Source of the DNA: Symbiodinium natans
Taxonomy: Eukaryota; Sar; Dinophyceae; Suessiales; Symbiodiniaceae
Direction: 5' to 3'
NCBI GenBank assembly: GCA_905221605.1
Contig: CAJNDS010000125.1
Coordinates: forward strand, 560,696 to 605,695
Length of the DNA stretch: 45,000 nt
Positions 40,829 through 45,000 of this stretch are shown piece after piece. A program made the position numbers and the translations under genes. The notes below the pieces were generated by a model, which was not told the origin of the DNA, did no database searches, and was given only the letters and a program-made list of their open reading frames with translations. Each line of letters begins with the position of its first letter. The stretch's first letter is position 1.

Positions 40829-42769
40829 CTACTGGATCCCTAAGCCCTCGAGGTCCAGAGCACTGTACAGCTCTGGAGGCACATCAAGATTCGAGCTCTG
40901 CAGCAAATAGCTCACCACCGAAGCCAAGCCCGCGTCCTCCACCCAAAAGCGAGAAGCCCCATCTTCGTAATGGCTCATCGAAGCCAAGAGCAGGCTCACC
41001 GACGCGTCAGTGGGCACAACCTGAGCTGGTGGAAACCCTATAAACCCTAAACCCCTAAACCCTATAACCCTATAGACCCTAAACCCTATTACAAACCCTA
41101 AACCCGGAACCCGAAACCCGAAACCCTAAACCCTAAACCCTAAACCCTAAACCCTAAACCCTAAAATACCCTATACCCTAAACCATACAGACTTTGCGAG
41201 AAACCTTGCTAAAACCAAATCACCCTAAGTCAGGTTTCAGGGTTCAGTGTTTATAGGGTCTCTAATATTGTTGTAGGCAGGGTTGGTTTAGGGCTTTCAG
41301 GGTTGTTAAGGTTTTCAGGGTTGAGTATTGCAGGGGTTTGTCTCACTTCTTCTAAGGCCTACCGAAGCCAGCGTGGTTTATGTATTTAGGCCCCCCTATA
41401 CAAACCTTCAGGAAAAAAACATATAGATATTTATGAGCTTTAAATAGGCACACCCACATTTATAGGTCTTATAGTTATCATAATTGCTAACTCACATTCA
41501 GGGCAGCCGTCGGCTGCCGCATTGGGGCTGGCTGCAGCTCTGCAGCAATGGAGGCAAACTTCTTGCCAAAGCGGGGCGTATAGCTCCTGTTCCAAGATAG
41601 CTATGTACCCCTGTTTAGGGTTTAGGGTTTATTTAGGGTTTAGGGTTATAGGGTTTATAGGGTTTAGGGTTTATAGGGTTTGCAGGGTTTATAGGGTCTA
41701 GGAAAACCCATTTCAAATTTAGCCATAGCTAAACATCTGAAACACCCATTTCAAATTTAGCCATAGCTAAACATCTGAAACACCCAGAGTTTCCAAACAC
41801 TGTCTGAGACGGTTTGAGGCGGCTCTTGATGCCCGTGTAGCGCTCTTTCCCCAAGTTCTCATCCCAGTATCGCTTGCACAGGGGCTTTGCCGAGGCACGT
41901 TGAGCCTCGGGAAACTATGCCAGCCCCCCCCCCCCCCGACCAACAAGTCAAAAGCATTTCACGAAAACAGAGGCTAGAAACACGACTTCAGAAGCCGAGA
42001 TGCTTTCGTCAACGGGCCAAGATTCAGCAGGTGGATCTGGGAGCAATTGCTCCAAAAGAAAGTGCGCTTCAAAGAGGCACAGCCGTAAGCACGCATCCAT
42101 ATCCCTTGACGGTACGTGACTTGGATGTACTTCGTGAAAAAACGCCACCACGGCAAGAAACGCCACATCCCAGAAGAAGGCTGCTCCACCACCCAGCGAT
42201 GCCCTAAGGCCGACAGAAGCCAGCACAACAGTGTGACCCTGGCAGCCAGGGCAAGATTCCAGCATGAGAAACCCCATAAGGGTTTAGGGTTTATAAGGTT
42301 TATTGGGTTTAGGGTTTACAGGGTTTAGGGTCTATACGGTTTATGGGTTTAGCGAAAATTCCCAACACCAAGCCTGATGGCCATGATGTTGCTTTTGCGA
42401 ACATCATCTCGCCCCGTGTTTCCCAGGGGCATCATGGTGTTCCGGCCCGTGTGGTTGCAAACGAAAACGCCCATGGTACTACACACCGGAGCCAGTAGCA
42501 CCGTACTCGATGGCTGGAGGCGCAGGATTGCGCCCAGAGCCAGCCTCTAGAATCTTCTAGAAGAGAACAAAAACAGAACATCACAGGAAGAGCGCCCAGC
42601 AGACCGAACTTTAATCCGAGAAGACAAGGTGCGCATATCCACTGTTGGACAGGAAGTCCATAGCCGGGCCACTGTAGCGTAAATCCAGAGCCACCCCAGG
42701 CATCTTAAAGGAGCGCAGAGCTGCTGTTACGTTGCCATCTCCGGCAAAGAATTCGGCAAAACGCCAAAC
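40829..42769 (-). CDS. Methyltransferase-like protein of a dinoflagellate-expanded family, six exons, 5' end open
   Basis: Minus-strand exons: 42769-42617, 42546-42374, 42238 to about 41995, about 41902-41805, 41586-41496 and 41020-40829 (TAG). The product has EFFAGDGNVTAALR near its start, then APVCSTMG, MMPLGNTG, GHRWVVEQPSSG and a C-terminal helical region. The order FAGxG, P-x-C-S, then E-Q-P parallels motifs I, IV and VI of cytosine-C5 methyltransferases (FxGxG, PC, ENV), so a Rossmann-type SAM-dependent enzyme is a reasonable inference; the Pro-Cys catalytic pair is replaced by Pro-Val-Cys, and activity is unproven. From memory this family is very numerous in dinoflagellates. Donors are GA, GC, an unresolved one, GA and GT (GTGAGT), with joins in phase. 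Introns contain CCCTAAA-type DNA and a 39-bp tandem duplication (41708-41785). The true start lies upstream. Confidence 0.75.
41708..41787. repeat. 39-bp tandem duplication in an intron
   Basis: CCCATTTCAAATTTAGCCAT and AGCTAAACATCTGAAACA are present twice in direct order. The unit contains the palindrome TTAGCCATAGCTAA-like core. It lies in the intron between 41587 and 41804 of the methyltransferase-like gene. Confidence 0.85.
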
Positions 42770-42779
42770 CTAGATTCGA

Positions 42780-44390
42780 TTGATGCTGCACAAACGATTT
42801 GAAGCATATAGCAGCCATCAAGACAAGGTTTCCCATCATTGCCAGTCAAGAGGCACGTGTGAGATCCATCTTCGCGTTGGCCAGCAGAAGCAAAAGACAC
42901 ACCACAATGACCTTCAGCAGAGGGTTCTAGAGGCAACCCCAATTACAAAGAACCACTACAAGCCCAGTACCTGGGGTGTGCTGGATTCCACAACCCAGAA
43001 ATATGATTACAAACTCTACAAACCTGAAAACCTAAACCCTTCCCAAAGGCCTTGCTTAACCCTCAGGCACTGCTACACCCCCCCTCCCCCCCGCCCACAT
43101 CCTCTTCCCCCCAAGGCTCCCCAAGCCCCTAACCCCCCCCAACCCCTGCGTGGCCCTGTTGGGACCCGAAACCCAACCCCCCCTTCTCGGCTCGTGATGG
43201 GGGGGGTTGGGTTTCCTGATTTTGCAGGTTCTGAGACTTTGTAAAGGGTTAAGTGTTTACAAGGATTTCAAAACTTATAAAAGGTTAGAGGGCGCTCATA
43301 TAGAGGGTCCAGGGTAACCAAATTTAGCCCCCCCCCCCACCCCGATTCAGCGGGGACACCTTTGGCACACGCCCAGCATAAAGGCGCATGACCAGGGCCC
43401 GCGCCACATGTGGCTCCATTGCTAATGAAAGGCAAGGGTTCCCAAAGAAGTTCAATGGAGCAAGGGTACAAGATTACAAAGACACACCTTCGGTCATTAT
43501 GGGTGTGCAAGCTGACATCGAGGGACCTTATGAACTATTTTGATCCTTACAGGCACTGTGGTCATGATGGGTGTTTAGGGTTTAGGGTTTAGGGTTATAG
43601 GGTTAAGGGTTTAGGGTTTATAGGGTTTAGGGTTTATAGGGTTTATAAACCCTATAGGGTTTAGGGTATAGGGTTTAGGGTTTATAAGGGTTTATAAGGG
43701 TTTAGGGTTATTTTCATGCTTGTAAGCACTGTGGGAGAAACAGGCCAACTGCATGAGAGCACGACGAGCACGTATCCTTGTCTAGGGTTTCGGGTTACAT
43801 AGGGTATAGGGTTTTTAGGACAGAATCCAGAATCCCCGACAACCGGCAGTCCTTCCAGCTTCGCATAGGCATTGAGCAAGCTTTTGTTGCTCAGTGGCAT
43901 GTCGACCTGAGGCAGCCCAACGCACATGCCGTGGCCTACCGTGGGTGAAGGCTGGAGTGGGTCATGCAGCAGACAGTTGTAGAATCAGCACAAACGGCAG
44001 TGGACATCGATCGTTTTCAAGCTTTGCACATTTCAAGCTCCATGAAACTTCTTCTGCAAAGCAGCACAACACTCTGCCCCATCAGTGCATCCTGCACTCC
44101 CCATTTCGGAAACCCTAGCATCACGTCATCGAGATGACATGTTCGAATCGCACACAGCTCTCTATGCCTAGACTTGAAATGCAGGCCCAGCTGTGCTTGA
44201 CTTGCACCAGCACCACAGTGTTGCATGCCCCACGACCTCTAAGACAACAGCTTGCTATGCACCTCTACAGATATTCGAAGCGCAAGTCAGATCCACTCCT
44301 CCAAAATCAAAATTTAAGGAAGGGCTTGCAGCCTTCTCACACTCTGGCCTTCAGGCGTTTGCGCAGCTCCTCTGCCTGGGCTGAGTGAGC
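42780..44390 (-). other. Possible upstream exons of the methyltransferase-like gene
   Basis: Three minus-strand pieces look coding: about 42930-42785 (TCLLTGNDGKPCLDGCYM), 43935 to about 43830 (MPLSNKSLLNAYAKLEGLPV, after a TAG|G acceptor) and 44375-44346 (AEELRKRLKAR, before a GT donor). None could be joined in phase to the exon starting at 42769, so they may belong to it, to another gene, or to none. 43070-43250 between them is C-rich low-complexity sequence. Confidence 0.3.
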
Positions 44391-44882
44391 AGCCAGGGGG
44401 AAGAGGGCCCTAGAATAGGTATACTGGAGAAACCAAAGGTTTATACATATGGTGGGGTAGAGGATTGAAGCCTTTTGTAGGCTCTCTATGCAGGCAGAGG
44501 TTACACTTAGGAATAGGATTGCTGAGGTTTGAAAATAGGGGAACAGGGAGCCCACTTTGGTGTCCCTGGCTGCCGGGCGAGCAAAAGCTGCAAAACGCAG
44601 CTTGTCAAACCTATCAACCCTGGTAAGTGCCTTATATACCCTGTGTAAGCTTGCACAGAACGCTGCAAGATAAGCCGGCGAAGCCTAAATAAAAGCAAAC
44701 CCAACCCTGCAAGCCCTAAAACCCTTTTCAACCCTATGAACCCTAAAAACCTCAAACCCAGTTCAAGCGCAGCCTAGCCTGAGGAGGCTTCAGCTGGTGA
44801 AGCCTACATAAGCTAACAAACCCTAGACCCTATAAACCGTAAGCCCTAAAAGGTATAAACCCCATGAACCCTCTAAACCCTT

Positions 44883-45000
44883 TAGGGTTTAGTAGGGTTT
44901 AGGGTTTATAGGGTTTAGGGTTTAGGGTTTAGGGTTTAGGGTTTAGGGTTTAGGGTTTAGGGTTTAGGGTTTAGGGTTTAGGGTTTAGGGTTTAGGGTCT
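44883..45000. repeat. Telomeric array (TTTAGGG)n reaching the window edge
   Basis: From 44883 to the last base the sequence is TTTAGGG units, one with TTTATAGGG. The orientation would fit a right chromosome end, but equal arrays lie throughout the window, so an interstitial position is more likely. Confidence 0.9.

Noticed and set aside
44883-45000. True chromosome end
   Set aside because: Arrays of equal length lie throughout the window with genes on both sides; the window edge proves nothing.
1-45000. Ciliate-type gene-sized chromosomes as the origin of the telomere-flanked islands
   Set aside because: The repeat is TTTAGGG, islands are single exons rather than genes, and exon joins use GC and GA donors, which point to a dinoflagellate nuclear genome.
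1-45000. CRISPR array or other prokaryotic repeat system
   Set aside because: The direct repeats are telomeric heptamers or minisatellites without unique, equal-length spacers, and no prokaryotic genes are present.
1-45000. The whole pattern as an assembly artefact
   Set aside because: Not excluded for single blocks, but exons keep order and phase over several kilobases across the arrays, which collapsed or chimeric assembly would not preserve.

Overview
The window looks like nuclear DNA of a dinoflagellate. The signs are: (1) plant-type telomere repeats (TTTAGGG/CCCTAAA) in dozens of interstitial blocks; (2) short exons whose reading frames join only if GT, GC and GA are all accepted as 5' splice sites, with AG|G acceptors, as known for dinoflagellates; (3) protein types that dinoflagellates have in bulk: RCC1-like repeats, a ubiquitin-like N-terminus followed by ankyrin repeats, PH-like modules, and two lineage-expanded families of unknown function. 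Genus cannot be told from the sequence. I saw no rRNA, tRNA or CRISPR array and no prokaryotic operon structure.

Layout. 179-10160 (+): 13 recognisable exons of an RCC1-like repeat gene, incomplete at both ends, with an apparently intronless Lys/Ala-rich gene (5889-6605) inside one of its gaps. 10161-13281: hairpin elements and telomeric blocks, no gene seen. 13282-17821 (+): a complete ubiquitin-like/ankyrin gene in about 12 exons, the best-resolved gene here. 18992-21849 and 23085-28040 (+): exons of one or two PH-like genes. 29259-31224 (-): an unknown dinoflagellate-expanded protein with a frameshift. 31529-36165 (-): a long coiled-coil protein of unknown function. 36823-39100: a doubtful exon, a fibronectin-III-like exon and very long telomeric blocks with local duplications. 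39112-39700: T-rich low-complexity DNA. 40829-42769 (-): six exons of a methyltransferase-like protein. 43000-45000: weak exons, then telomeric DNA to the window edge.

Main result. Many introns are inserted elements. At least seven show short target-site duplications (GTGC, GAT, GCTGCT, GAGC, GAGGC, CAGGCAAC and similar). In these the element supplies the 3' AG, while the duplicated exon sequence starting with G supplies the donor, so the donor is GT, GC or GA depending on where the element landed. In the ankyrin gene four such introns interrupt the first copy of an internal repeat and are absent from the equivalent positions of the next copies, so they were gained after the duplication. About thirteen families of short hairpin elements recur across genes.

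A second layer is telomeric DNA. It sits inside several of these elements, sometimes flanked by an 11-12 bp duplication and sometimes replacing a short piece that an uninterrupted sister copy still has. Around exon islands the blocks mostly face outward (CCCTAAA on the left, TTTAGGG on the right), as if each island had been a telomere-capped fragment before being rejoined. Telomeric repeats in places form the splice sites themselves. Insertion of hairpin introners followed by telomere-type patching of breaks would explain this, but the mechanism is inference.
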